Shown here piece after piece: positions 36,701-47,848 of a stretch of 64,000 nucleotides of DNA. Below the pieces are notes generated by a model that was given only the letters and a program-made list of their open reading frames with translations, did not search any database and had not been told where the DNA came from. The stretch's first letter is position 1. Every line of letters starts with the position of its first letter. This DNA comes from Utricularia gibba (Eukaryota > Streptophyta > Magnoliopsida > Lamiales > Lentibulariaceae). The DNA is taken from positions 558,001-622,000 of the forward strand of contig NEEC01000027.1 in the NCBI GenBank assembly GCA_002189035.1. The letters are read 5' to 3'. A program made the position numbers and the translations under genes.

Positions 36701-36894
36701 GGGGAGCCATCCCCAAAAAATCTTACTCCAAGCCGCAGAAAGGGAAATCTGAAGAATCCGCTGATGATGACCTCTGGGCTTCTATTGCTGCTCCAACACC
36801 AACAATGGGGTCGAAGCCATCCCTGGCAGCACGGGGTCGGGGTTCCAGGCCCACTGCCCCTAAGTTGGGTGCCCAAAGGATAAACAGAACCTGA
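30741..36894 (+). CDS. SCYL1: SCY1-like pseudokinase (SCYL1 / CTEXP type), with one apparent frame break near the C terminus
   Basis: About 17 exons, roughly 800 residues. The N terminus MLKFLKGVVGGSGAALKDLP and GEPYSTAWGSWVHHRGTSKE are typical of SCYL1. The kinase fold is degenerate: HGNVCIASVVV replaces the catalytic HRD loop and there is no DFG, so it should be a pseudokinase. HEAT-like repeats follow (LPRQIVLKKLLPLLASALEF, LPTIVKLFASVDRAIR, VDEEPAIRTNTTILLGNIAS, ATRILPNVVVLTID). The tail has WGD/DGWDELEPLEE acidic repeats and ends GAQRINRT. SCYL1 proteins link COPI/Golgi traffic and tRNA export. The frame breaks between 36619 and 36640 (KDAEHETWGDRAG versus ASRVASKQPISKISEED); one added base restores the last 80 or so residues. 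One junction (LLEN|KYFQNKLVE) is one residue shorter than relatives. Confidence 0.91.
36619..36643 (+). other. Frame break in SCYL1 before an acidic tail
   Basis: The spliced frame runs to TAG at 36641-36643. The sequence beyond encodes SKQPISKISEEDEEEEDPWG and LAARGRGSRPTAPKLGAQR in another frame, typical of the family C terminus. One extra base at the G run 36629-36631, or at the C in gac (36622), joins the two. The G4 run at 36615-36618 is excluded because a fifth G creates a stop. Confidence 0.78.
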
Positions 36895-37399
36895 GCAGGT
36901 TTTCCAATTCCTTTGCAGGTTTTTGTAAATGCTTCTGCCTAGGGAATTGGCCTTTTTCAGGCAGTTGCGTCACTCCCATCCCTGCCTGTGTGTGTTGCCT
37001 GCGCTCTCTCTCTCTCTGCAGTCCATCTCCTGTGATTTTCATTCTTCTTTCCCTTCTACGTGTATAAAAGAATAGTGCACTCTCTTTCACTCCTCAGTGA
37101 CTATAGATTTGATAGAGTTCTTTTCCGATCTCCACTTCGTCGTATCAAATTCCCCATTTGCGTTTACCAGTAACCCTAATAATCAAGTTGTCATTTATCA
37201 AGCACCCTAGTGCACAGTCTCCTTCCACGTTCATTTTGACTTCGCCCGTCCGGAGTGGTCCGCCTTGCCGTCTGTTTTTTTGCTTCCGTGGGGTTTTAGC
37301 TGTCTACTTGGCCTGGTCTAAATCTAGGAGCTCAGTTGACTGCTTTTAGAATTCGACCACTTCACCGCAGTTGGGAGCGTGGAAAAGGGTGGAGAGGAG
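36895..37399 (+). promoter_or_regulatory. Promoter and 5' UTR of the GOST gene
   Basis: A TATAAAA box sits at 37063-37069, and a telo-box-like AACCCTAA at 37172-37179, in the region expected for the leader. Telo-boxes are known near the 5' ends of genes active in dividing cells. A CT-repeat lies at about 37005-37018. The start of this region is the SCYL1 3' UTR. Confidence 0.5.
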
Positions 37400-39780
37400 A
37401 TGCTCACATGTAAGAGTCTTCGATGTGATCCGAATCCCATGAGCAGAAATGCGATCGCCCTTGTGGGTGCACTCTTTTTAATGCTTTGTACTAGAGGAAA
37501 TCGGGTGGGAGCATCGATTCATGAATATAAGAATGCATCTTTCGTTCCTCGCTTCAATTCATTCTTCCTCCATGGCGGCAGTGAGGGGCTTTTTGCTCCC
37601 AAGAGTCATCAATCGCCGCAACCCGATCCTGGTGACGATGTTGTTAAGAATCTGAATGGTAAAACGTTCATAAGGTACAAATAGCCTTTTTGTGATTTGT
37701 TTCATTTCATTGCTCGTAGATCCTAAGGCGGGTGGGGGTCTGTGAATCTAAGTGGAACCATTTGGGTTATCGGGTCTGATTTTCAATGACTCTGGGAAAG
37801 TGTGTGTGAGTGGCATGGTGTGTACTGTGTGTGGGTTGTACGAATAAGATCCCAATTACCTTGTTAATATCAACAGCCATTGCTGAAAAGCAGGTGGGAC
37901 AGAGCTCCAATTTATCATATTATGATTTATTATGTTTAAGCTTCACTGCCAATGCAAGGACACTGCTGATCTTTTAATCCTAAAATGTCAATAACATGGT
38001 CTGTCACACTTTCTGGTAGGTTTGAGTCCATCACATTTAGAAGACCAATAGCCATTGCTGAAAAGCAGAATGCGATGCATCCGAGCACTGGAGTCATTGA
38101 AGCCATAATTGTTGAGGTTAAAGACAGTGATAGGATTGGGGATGTTCACATGAACTCTGATGCGATATGCTGCAGCACCGTTCTTGCTAAGAAAAAATTA
38201 TGCAAGGTTGGTGAGGTAATAATCCGTGAAGATCCTAGTAACCCTGGGTGGCCAAAAAGATTACAGACCTCCTTTGAGGGAAACGCTGAAGAGGCTAATA
38301 TGGTGATTCAAACTGTTGAGATCAACAAAACTGGAATGTACTACTTATATTTTGCCTTCTGCGATCCAGAATTAAAGGGCACAGTTGTCAGTGGAAGAAC
38401 GGTTTGGAGGAATCCAGAAGGTTATCTCCCAGGAAAAATGGCACCTCTTATGGCATTCTATGGGTTCATGTCTCTTGCATACCTTGTTCTTGGGCTCTTC
38501 TGGTTTTTGAGGTTTGTACAGAACTGGAGAGACATAATTCCTCTGCATTTCCAAATTACAGGAGTAATTGCTTTGGGAATGTGTGAAATGGCTCTCTGGT
38601 ACTTTGACTACTCAAATTTCAATTCCAATGGGATTAGACCTGTTGGAATAACGTTTTGGGCTGTCACCGTTACTGCCATGAATAAAACTCTTTCACGTGT
38701 CCTTATACTTGTGGTTTCAATGGGATATGGCATTATGAAACCAACTCTTGGTGATGTGGCTTTGAAAGTTACACTCCTTGCTGGTGTCTATTTTGTTGCA
38801 TCCGAAGCATTGGAGCTTGTTGAGCATTTAGGAAGCATCAATGACCTCACAGGGAGAATGAGTCTCTTTCTGGTGCTACCTGTAGCACTTTTAGATTCCT
38901 GCTTCATTATTTGGATCTTTTCATCTTTGTCAAGCGCCTTGGAGAAGCTGCAGGTATTTTTTTTACTCTTGAAATAATGGTTTCCTCCATTTCTCCTTTC
39001 CAGTTGAAATAACGTTAATCTATTACATAAAGTAGTGGCCATCCATCTCATTTCGTAAAACAAGACTAGTTTATGATTAAACCAATTGTGTTTTTCTGGG
39101 GGGGGAACCTGAGTTGGGCAAACCAGTTGCATCCTATGTAACACCGCGGATCACCTAACTTTAGCTTTTTGTGATTTGATTCAGATTCGCAGGAGCATGG
39201 TGAAACTAGAACTGTACCGGAAGTTGACTAACACGCTTGCAGTGTCAGTTCTGCTTTCGATTGCATGGATTGGCTATGAAGTAAATGACACCATTCTTCC
39301 TCACTTCAGCACACCTGTTGGCTCTAATATTCAGAATATTTCACTCATCTGAGCTTTTTTCTTTCTGTGTGTTCCTTTGGAACTCCTGTTTATTTCTTCC
39401 TCAGCTCTACTTCAATGCCAGTGATCCCGCAAGCGAGCCATGGCAAAGCGCATGGATGATCCCGGCCTTCTGGGCCATGCTTGCTTTCGTTTTACTGGCA
39501 GTGATGTGCATCCTCCTGGCACCTTCACACAACCCCACAAGGTAAGCCCCATTTCCTGACTTTGCCTGAAGCATTTGGAGCTCTGAATAAGATGACTGAT
39601 GCTCCTAGGTATGCATACGAGATGGGAGACGATGAAGAAGGATTATCATTAACGAGTGCAGGAGTGATGGTACCTGGAGACACGAGTCTGAAAGCTGAGA
39701 AAAAAGAAAGAAAGGCAGTGTTTGCACCTGACCTTGTGCTGAAGCTGGGAGAGGATCTGGAGGAAAACAAGAGGGAATGA
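37400..39780 (+). CDS. GOST/GPR107-type seven-transmembrane protein (lung 7-TM receptor family)
   Basis: Five exons, about 480 residues. The start is at 37400 (MLTCKSLRC...) or, in frame, 37439 (MSRNAIALVGALFLMLC), where a signal peptide begins. The luminal domain starts IHEYKNASFVPRFNSFFLHG and contains the cysteines of DAICCSTVLAKKKLC and YYLYFAFCDPEL. Seven hydrophobic helices follow from APLMAFYGFMSLAYLVLGLF through SVLLSIAWIGYE to MIPAFWAMLAFVLLAVMCIL. The acidic tail ends DLVLKLGEDLEENKRE. Family members are Golgi/TGN membrane proteins proposed to chaperone cargo in trafficking; GPCR activity is not established in plants. Intron 1 carries a 19-base copy of exon 2 sequence at about 37874. 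No frame break. Confidence 0.9.
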
Positions 39781-40566
39781 GGTGAGTTCAGGTGCCATAG
39801 ACAGGTAAATAGAGGCACCGCCATAGAGACACATGGGGTGCCAGGAATACTCTTGTACTAACAAGGAGCTTGATTTACTAACTCCATACTTGCCATTCTA
39901 AGCTTCATATGCAACAAGTAGTAGTTAGTGTTGTGTTTCATGTACATGTTCATGTTAGAGCTGCAGCCAGGAGGAGTTGTTCTGCTGCTTCACTATTCCA
40001 TCACCCTTTCTCGGTAGAACTATGAAAGCAGCAATTCGAGTTTTTCGGAATTTACGTTTCTGATTTGCATCATTTAGAAAAATGATCATCTTGTTTTATA
40101 TGTATATTTAATATCATGATTTATGTTTTTTTGATATTGTCTGTTTCATATATTCAATATTCATGATTTTATGTTTTTTTTTTAAAAAAATGTTGATAAA
40201 AAGAATCTTTTTATTTAAATATGTTCACTTTCTAATTAATTAGAAAATCATGATGGAGAATCAGTTTTATGAATAATTTTTTACAATTTTTTTTAAAACT
40301 GAATAGTTGATTTAAAATTGATTTAAAGTAAAATGTATCATCAAACATTTATTTTAAATAAATATCTACCCATAATGCTGTCTTTTTTTGTTAACTTTCA
40401 ATGGGAGAATATTAAAATAAGGAAATGGTTTAAGCGCATCGTCTGCATTTTCGGGTATAAAGTGACTGCGACAGCCAATCGCAGGCGGATCTGAAATTTC
40501 GCCTGGAGTTGATTTTTGGTTGAGGTTGAGTGGGTCGACGACTATCATAATTGAGCATTCTCAAGT
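39781..40566. other. Intergenic region, AT-rich
   Basis: 786 bp. The stretch 40080-40380 is strongly A/T-rich with T and A runs and short palindromic parts such as taattaatta. The rest is the GOST 3' UTR and the CAN promoter. No gene or recognisable transposon was seen. Confidence 0.4.
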
Positions 40567-42245
40567 ATGGGAAACGCTCTGAGATTCTTGTGCGCACCAT
40601 GTTGGTCGTCTTCGCCGGAGCCAGATTCCGGTGGCCTTCCCGGCGTCAATGCTGTTAACGCCTCGGTTTCGGCTCTGGCCCACGATCTGTTCAACTTTGA
40701 GATCACAAAGAAGGTATTCATCCTTCTTCTCCATGCCGTCTAATTTTTAGAATCTGAGTGTGTTAAGTTGATCATATAGTCTCCGCAGCTTCATTTTAGT
40801 CTCCTCCTTTTCGGGTTAGGTTCCTCAAGATCTGAGCAGATATGTTGCGTCATCCAAGAAAGCCCAAGGAAACTGGTAAGTAAACATTAGTCAATATGTA
40901 CAGTAAGCTAAAGCTTCGCTTTTTAGGGGAGTTTGGTTTGCGCTTTTCAAGCTAATGAAGCAAGATGAAATGAAGGTACACGAAACTTTCCATAGCGTGG
41001 CGAGAATCAAAACCGCCTCCTAAAACACCGGAAGAAGCTTCCAGGCTTGTAATTCAGACGTTGAGCAAGCATCGAAAGGCAGATGTCGAGGTACTAAATG
41101 TGTAGTTGAATTGATAGAGCATAGAGAATTGCGTGATGCTCAAAAAATGTGGCAACTTTGCAGGGGTTGTTGTCATATTATGGACTTCCTCTTCCCCAAA
41201 CTATGGTGGAGCTCACCAGTGAGGTTCCTCCATCACAAGGGCTCAAATTCGAATTGCACACTCTTCCTGTGAGAGGGAAATGCATTTGCAGTGTTGTTTA
41301 GATCCTCTGGCTCTGCCCCTGTTGTGTTTTCTAATCGTACTTCGTGTCTGGTAACATGTGAACAGGTGGATGGAAGGGCTGTGGGAGACGGAGACACAAT
41401 AAATGTGTTTGTCAGTACAAGGGATCCTAAGGAATCAGCAGTTGTTCCTTGGGACGTACAAATGGCAGCTGCTGAAAGATCCAATGCTCGTGCTCGAAGG
41501 GATTATGACAGGGCAGATGAGCTTCACAGGCAAATCGTCAACGCAGGATACAGGTCAGGATACAACTTTTAGCGTGTGGCAATGTTTTGTTTTCCGGGGA
41601 ATGGGAGTTGACAAGGTGTGGCCTTGAGCAGGATGATGCAATTTGAAAACGAGGAGATTCTAACAAGAAAATACAGGATCCGGTTAAGGTTGTTCAGAAC
41701 CTGATAGCCACCCTGCACTGCATGTCAGATATATGATGTTTCATTTTGTCCTATTTTTATCTCAAGAACAGGGGGATTGATGCTCCAGAGAACCAAATGC
41801 CTTTTGGGCAGAAAGCTAAAGAAGAGTTGACAAAGATTGTTGAGGGCAAGTGTTTGAGGGTGCTGGTTTTTGATGAAGACCGGTACGGTCGATTAGTTGG
41901 AGATGTATATTCCAATGGCATATTTGTGCAGGTAACAACATGACTGTGGTCTGTATATTCCTGCTGCGAAAGTTGAGGTTTTTTTATTCGTGGGACATAA
42001 CAGGAAGCTATGCTGAAGAAGGGTCTTGCATGGCACTACAAATACTATGACCACAGGCCGGAGCTCGACAAGGCTAGCTTTCTATAACCGTTATCTTGGC
42101 TGCCAACTCCCTCCCGCATTTTATAACTCAGTCTTGGCATTTGCAGTGGGAGAGAGAGGCAAGAGCAAGGAAAGCGGGTCTGTGGGCGGCGGCCAATCCA
42201 GAGATGCCATGGGAATGGAGAAAGAATAAGCGAGAAGGGAGATAA
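40567..42245 (+). CDS. CAN1: CAN-type staphylococcal-like (SNc) nuclease, probably plasma-membrane anchored
   Basis: Eight exons, about 325 residues. The start [16 protein letters not shown] offers a glycine at position 2 for myristoylation and nearby cysteines for palmitoylation, the known membrane anchor of Arabidopsis CAN1/CAN2. Conserved blocks are [80 protein letters not shown] and the SNc core [39 protein letters not shown] and [13 protein letters not shown] follow, and the end is [12 protein letters not shown]. Catalytic-type residues (R in RLRGID, E in APE, R in DRYGR) are present. CAN enzymes are calcium-dependent nucleases acting on DNA and RNA. The last intron starts GC rather than GT (exon ends at 42072). 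No frame break. Confidence 0.91.
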
Positions 42246-42529
42246 CCTTAAATACACGATAGATTGGTATTTCAACAGCGAGGGGAAAAAGACATGGTAC
42301 AGAGAACACAGTACATTCCATTTGGCTACCGCTACAATGAGAAAGGAGTGAGAGCTTAGTCACATACCATGGTTTATTGTCTGATGCATTAGGTGCAAAC
42401 CATGGCTTATTTGAAATAAGAATCCCCCCATTTGCACTCCACCAAGTTACATTCACCGTTACGGGGGGCTGAGAGTACATCATCCCGGCAAATATGCAAG
42501 TGCAAAGCACAGTTCTTGGCAAATGCCGC
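42246..42529. other. Convergent 3' region with a 9-bp inverted repeat
   Basis: 284 bp between two converging stop codons. CCATGGTTT at 42367-42375 and AAACCATGG at 42397-42405 can pair into a 9-bp stem with a 21-base loop in either transcript. Its role is unknown. Confidence 0.55.
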
Positions 42530-43310
42530 CTACTGTTTGCCCTCTTCTTTCTGATCATCGGAATCTGAATCGCTAGCATTGTAGCCTATTTCACCAAGGC
42601 ACCAACAAGAATGGAGAAGATGATCAGGCACTCACACCGTAACTGTATGCCAAAGTTCTGAAACACAGAAATAAAACTCACCAGGATGCTTGTCGCCTAC
42701 TTTCCAAACTGATGATCTGCTCTTTGATGCCCTGCTGACCCATAATCGTCCCTGGAAACAAAAGCAATCATGAAAGACTGATCCCAGTTCAACGCAGTCA
42801 TAAACAACATGATATTTACGCAGAAACCCAGAGGTCTCCCTCGCAATATTAATGACAGACTACAAAGGTTAAACCTTGGAATTTTTTTTTTTTTTTTCCT
42901 GATGACAACTTTGCAGGAAACAAGAGAAAGTACCAGATCAAGAAAACAACCTTGTGAACATCTTTGGCGATTCCATATCCGCTATAATACATCTGGCCTA
43001 CGAGCACCTGCATTGCAGCATCCCCGTTATTGGCCTCCTTGAGTGTATCTTGGAACCACCGCTTGACGCAGTCCGCCACCACTTCCGCCAACGGCATCCT
43101 TTGCCGATTCCGGGAGTTCTCCGCTCCCTCCATTCTCCGAGCGTTGCGCTTCAGGCGGTATGCGGTGCCTCTCGAAACAGATAAATTAGCGAAGGGTTGA
43201 ACTCTCCCGGTTGATGAAGGCTTCAGATTCAACCGTACGGATATGCGCGGGCTCCCACCTGTAAGTGTGTTTATCCAACTCAATTGAGCAGATTGAATTC
43301 CTCTTCCCAT
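42530..43310 (-). CDS. Small Sel1-repeat (TPR-like) protein, probably organellar
   Basis: Three exons, about 160 residues. The start MGRGIQSAQLSWINTLTGGS is rich in serine, threonine and arginine without acids (probable transit peptide, about residues 1-55). It is followed by PLAEVVADCVKRWFQDTLKE and a single clear Sel1 repeat, GDAAMQVLVGQMYYSGYGIA. Exon 2 reads GRLWVSRASKSRSSVWKVGD; exon 3 GYNASDSDSDDQKEEGKQ ends at 42530. Sel1 repeats mediate protein contacts; with one repeat the function is open. The ATG at 43308-43310 was chosen because the longer frame starts with TTG. Close homologues exist across plants as I recall, with no assigned role. It lies head-to-tail downstream of the BTB gene. 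Confidence 0.8.
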
Positions 43311-43583
43311 CAAACGGAGACGCCGGCTGCCAATGAAACGCCGGTTGGTCGATCGATCGATTGATTTTAGGGCACGACTGAGAAATTGAGCTACCCACGT
43401 GCTTTTTCACTCTGGGCCTCCGGCCCCTGGCGGATCCAGTCGGGCCCAAAAAAATAAACGATTTTTTTATAGTTTTTTTTTTGCAAATAAATGGGGAAAA
43501 AAAACATGATGAAATTGTGCAAGAAAGGCTTGACAGTGTCTGTGAGTGCAGTTTCAGTATGAGGGGAAGGTGATGCTCTGAGC

Positions 43584-44517
43584 CTAGGCGACATTTCTCC
43601 TGTTTCTGATGTCCAGGAAGGAAGCCCTGGTGATCTGGACCGTGAGATGAGGATTTCTGAGTGCAAACCTATCAAATCTGGGGGAGAAAACAACTTCCTC
43701 CATGTTGCTGACGATGTAGTTCAAGGCTGTCTCCTTGAGGGTCTGGTTGGAGCAAGTGTCCGACACTTCCAGCACGTCCAGGGCCGTGGAGGGGCACAGA
43801 GATGCCGCCATTTGCTGCTCGCAGAACTTCTGGAGAAATGGGATTTCGTACTTGTCCGCCGCCATGGATAACGAGTACGCATGTTTTTCTGCTCTCTCTT
43901 TAGGAAGATCCCCGCTGTAGAGAAACTCCAGCAGCGCCTGTAGCTCCTCGTGGGTCAGTTCCGGCAGCCTGATTCTCTCGTTGGGCGGAGCTTTGCACTC
44001 CAGGATGTCCCTGAACACGCTTGATCTTGCTGCCTGCACCAGTAGCAGTAGGTTTCACCAAGGCAACACACAGCAGAAGCCAGCCATTGATATATACACC
44101 TACCAACACGGCTCTGTGTGCAAGGATGGGAGCCTCATCGTTCCCGGGCTGAACTTCAATGTCAGTGTGGAGCTGATCATGAAAGGCAGCAGACAAACCA
44201 GTCAGGTACCTTATCTTCTCCCTCAGCTCATCTTCACCTTCCTTCATCTCCTTCACCCACTTCAAAACGCTTGCAAGCCCCTGCTGGAATTCAGCTTCAG
44301 AAACCACATGATTAAAACCACACCACAGAGAGCATCCACCATTCCTCACCTTGGCAGAATTCAGCTGAAAGAGCAGACTACTGCTGGTGGCAGTTGGGGC
44401 ATCTGGGCAGCTGCTCTTGTCACCGTTCATCAAGGTGATGATCGCTCTGGCTCCCTCGTGACAGGCCCCGCATATGGTGTTCCTTGGGGGCGGAGGATGT
44501 GAGGCATCCCACTGCAT
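43584..44517 (-). CDS. BTB/POZ domain protein (At3g56230-like)
   Basis: Two exons, about 270 residues. The N terminus MQWDASHPPPPRNTICGACH carries the PPRNTICG.C.EGAR block of the Arabidopsis At3g56230 family. A linker is followed by LASVLKWVKEMKEGEDELRE and the BTB domain: FHDQLHTDIEVQPGNDEAPI, LAHRAVL|AARSSVFRDILE, ELTHEELQALLEFLYSGDLP, AADKYEIPFLQKFCEQQM and ALDVLEVSDTCSNQTLKETA. The end is LDIRNRRNVA. BTB proteins of this kind can serve as CUL3 substrate adaptors; the substrate is unknown. Unlike shorter BTB proteins it has no MATH or BACK domain that I can see. The ATG at 44515-44517 precedes the conserved block; the frame upstream opens with a non-ATG codon. Confidence 0.86.
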
Positions 44518-45518
44518 ATTGAGCAATCCATACTCTTTCTCCTCCTCGCTTGGGTTTCAACTTATTCAACTGAACTGAACTGCCTCCATTCTTCACCCGC
44601 CGGGACAAGCTGGCCGTCAGATTCATTCAACTGGAAGGGATTTTGACAAAGCGAGGGAAAGATGTCAAGGAAGGGAAAGGGACTCACCAACAAGGCAATC
44701 AGAAGCAGACCGCCTAACGAGCTTAAAACACGGACCTGATCGCTGCCCCTAAACCGACGCAATCATTTAATAACGCTTTAAACATACTATTAGATTAAGA
44801 ACACAGTTGGATGAAGGGATCGCTATTTCAAACCTTTTTTATTTTTGAAAAAAACACTTCATGAACGTCATACATTTAAAAATACTTTTTATCTTTGAAA
44901 AAGATAAACTACAATATTAATTCTTTTGATTATTTGGTTTTCATGATTTGAATTTTTTTTTAATTCATAATCAATATAAAATATTACTACTAAATTTCTA
45001 ATTTTACATTTTCCAGTCATTTAATCACTCAACATCCTCATTAAATATCTTTATCCCACGTCACGTATGCAAGATTTGATTCTAATATCAAATGCATGAT
45101 TTGTACTTTAGTGATACATATTAATGTTTTAAATATCTAATTTTCATAGTTTTACTTTTTTATTTTTTGGGAAAAATATTTCTTGAACAAGATTATGAAA
45201 ATTTCTATATTTAAATACATCCCTTACTACATTAGAATGTGACCAATGTAGTGTACTCATACTAAGTCATTGAAATTTCATTTGATATTTTAATTGTTTA
45301 TTGAAAAAAAAACCCTCTTATTTGTCGATGTGGTTTCCTTTCATGTAATAAATATCCACGCCTTGCTCAAAAAGGGAAAACGGACAGCTAAAATTGCTAT
45401 ACACGAGGGGTGTGTATCTGCCTCTCTATCATCTCTCTGGGCTCTCTCTGCCTGAGCGGGTGAACCTGCCTGCCACCTCAGAAACAGAGAGCAAGGTGTG
45501 ACTCTCTCATGCATGAGA
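44518..45518. other. AT-rich intergenic region
   Basis: About 1 kb. The BTB promoter and 5' UTR occupy the first 250 bp. From 44770 to 45340 the sequence is A/T-rich and featureless, with no terminal inverted repeats or coding remnant that I could find. The expansin 3' UTR lies at the right end. Confidence 0.4.
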
Positions 45519-46439
45519 TCAGAACTGAGAGCCTTCGAAAGTCTGGCCGAACTGCCAACCCGCCGGAGCAACATTGTAGCTGGTGACACTCCGGCCATCA
45601 CTTGCAGTTACCTGGAAAGACAGGGACTGGGCGTTGAGGTAGGAGTTGCTCTGCCAGTTCTGGCCCCAGTTCCTTGACAAGGGCTGCCACCCAGTTCTGG
45701 ATCCCTTGACAGAAACCGAATGAACGTCACCTGCCCCAGCCACGTTGGTGACAAGGATCAGGTTGAAGTAGGAGTGGCCATTGATGGTGAACCTGATCCC
45801 CCCTTTCTTCTGGCAGGGTACTCTGTACAGCAACCACGTTTTACCAAAATGCTTTTTTTCAGATAAGGGTGCTGGGCGACTGAACTCACCTTCGAAAAGA
45901 AACTGGTACGATTCCGGCGCGGTATTGGGCGATCTGCAAGTAGGCTGGCTCCGCGAGATCGAAGTGCTGTTGAGGGGGGTTGCACCAGCCGCCGTTGTCG
46001 TTGGGGAGGGAGGGGTTGGGGGGGCAGAAGTTGGTTGCCGTCACGGTGATGGTTCCTGGTAAACACCACCGTGCCTCGCCGGCGCATGTCAGCTGGTAGC
46101 AGGCACCACATGTGAGCCCATTGTTGAACAGCGCCGTGCTTAGAGCCGCCGTGTTGGTGCCATATCCTTGGCTGTACAAGTTGCCGTAGCCGCACGCTCC
46201 ACCTGTTTCCCATCGGCGCATTACACAGGAAAGTCAGTATCCATTTCTCTGTACGGCATCCTGATACAGATTGAATGAAAGGAACATAATAAAATACACT
46301 CACCCATTGTTCCGGCTGCGTCTCCCCCACCGTAGAATGTGGCGTGGGCAGTATCCCATGCTCCATAGTCACCAAGCACATTCGAAACTGAGAAACCCCA
46401 GATCACTAAAACTGCTAAAGAAGCAATAGAAGAAGACAT
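45519..46439 (-). CDS. Alpha-expansin
   Basis: Three exons, about 255 residues, the usual length. Signal peptide [20 protein letters not shown] is followed by the GH45-like domain: [56 protein letters not shown], the cysteine-rich [20 protein letters not shown] including the HFD motif, and [20 protein letters not shown]. The C-terminal carbohydrate-binding domain has [20 protein letters not shown] and [14 protein letters not shown]. Alpha-expansins loosen acid-growing cell walls without hydrolysis. The start at 46439 is the first ATG directly before the signal peptide; the upstream codons open with TTG. No frame break. Confidence 0.95.
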
Positions 46440-46544
46440 CGGGAAGGAATAAATGGCCAACAAAACTCTGATCAGATGAGGTAAGCGGATGCTGAGAAAG
46501 GAAACTTAGTCGTGGTGATCAAATTTGAGGGGAAGAGAGGTGCA

Positions 46545-46550
46545 TTTATA
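46545..46550 (-). promoter_or_regulatory. TATA box of the expansin gene
   Basis: On the minus strand GTATAAATG, 106 bp upstream of the ATG, followed at a suitable distance by room for a leader of about 70-80 bases. Confidence 0.6.
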
Positions 46551-47848
46551 CAAATGAAAAGATGACAGTGCTGATACAGATAGTGACATGCTAGTAGGAG
46601 AAACAAGTTTTTGAACCACCCAGACAGGCAGACAAGCCAAGAAAAACAACCACATGCGATTGCTGGGATTGACCCGCCAACCTTCGACCCTACATGCACT
46701 TGCAACTTTAGTAATAATGGAGATTTGGTGTTTTGAAACAACAACAAAAAAAATGAAAATCCGGCACATGATTCTTAAACATTGGTGCTACCGGGAGTTG
46801 CCATTTCGATATCATCACAGCAGCACTTGAAGAATTTCGATAACAGCTTTACATAGAGAAAGGAGAATTGGTCAAAAGCATACCTCCACTTCCATGCTGG
46901 AAAAAGAGAGGCCTATTGGTGGTTGTGGATGAGGAATCCGTTCGCCAGAAAATCCAGGGCGAGCGCTAACTCAAATGCTTGTACTTTTACCTGTGCACTC
47001 GGAGCTTCAACAATTCACTTTGTCTGTAGTTCCCAAAGGGAAAACAGTAAACATCTCCTGTGGCCAGATGGTGAGAAGCTTGAGATGTCATGATGAGACC
47101 ATGGAAACAACGACATTTTTTTGGAATGTAAGAAAGATTATGCGATGAGAATCAATTGAAGATTTTACAAACAAAAAGATAAATCATGGGGAGGTGTGGC
47201 CACATGCCAACTTGCTACATGAAAATTATTAGTGCCTGATCTTCACTTATGCCAGCAGCTTCAGTTCGCCTGCTGCAAGTAATGAAAACCATGGCATGTT
47301 AATGAGAATGATAACGTTGGCCAATTTAAAGCACGAGCAGACGAAAGAAGCTCAAAGTATGCTGTTGATGATCATGTTTGCAACTAGAAGATATATTAGA
47401 AAAAAAAAAAAAAAAGAAAAAGCTTTGCGCATGTATTAGGCGGAGAAGACGAATAAAAGCAAATTCGGCCGCTGCTACCCTACCATGTTAGCGGCACATG
47501 CAAGTCTGCCGGAATCCAAATGGCCCCAGTTTGTCACCATGTGCCCACTTGGCAACCATCGTGTTATATACTGAACTGACGTGCAGACAATACGTATCAG
47601 CAGTAACTGGTTTGTACACTAGTTTTATTCATCAAATATGCGGCACCCTCCACTCACTATTCGTACACACGTTGTTAACATTGAGGAAGCTACAAGCCTG
47701 GGAAGAAAGATTTGCCCCGAGACCTGAAAAGTGTCTGGACAACAGAGGTGAATATAGTGTAGTTAGTTGCAAGATCTTATTTCAACTAAGTCCTCGTAAA
47801 TACGAGAAGCGGCCAACAAGTGATTCAATGTAGTGGCACCGAAGGAAG
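46551..47848. other. Intergenic region, expansin promoter and Coa1-like gene 3' region
   Basis: 1.3 kb with only short unconvincing open frames. It contains an A-run at about 47400-47415. I see no RNA gene, repeat family or transposon ends. Distal expansin regulatory sequence is expected here. Confidence 0.4.

Noticed and set aside
6176-36894. Reading the five frame-broken genes as pseudogenes
   Set aside because: Each has a single one-base lesion, intact splice sites and no other stop. The shared type of lesion favours consensus error, though this remains unproven.
44770-45340. AT-rich block as a possible transposon or MITE
   Set aside because: I could not find terminal inverted repeats, target-site duplication or coding remnants.
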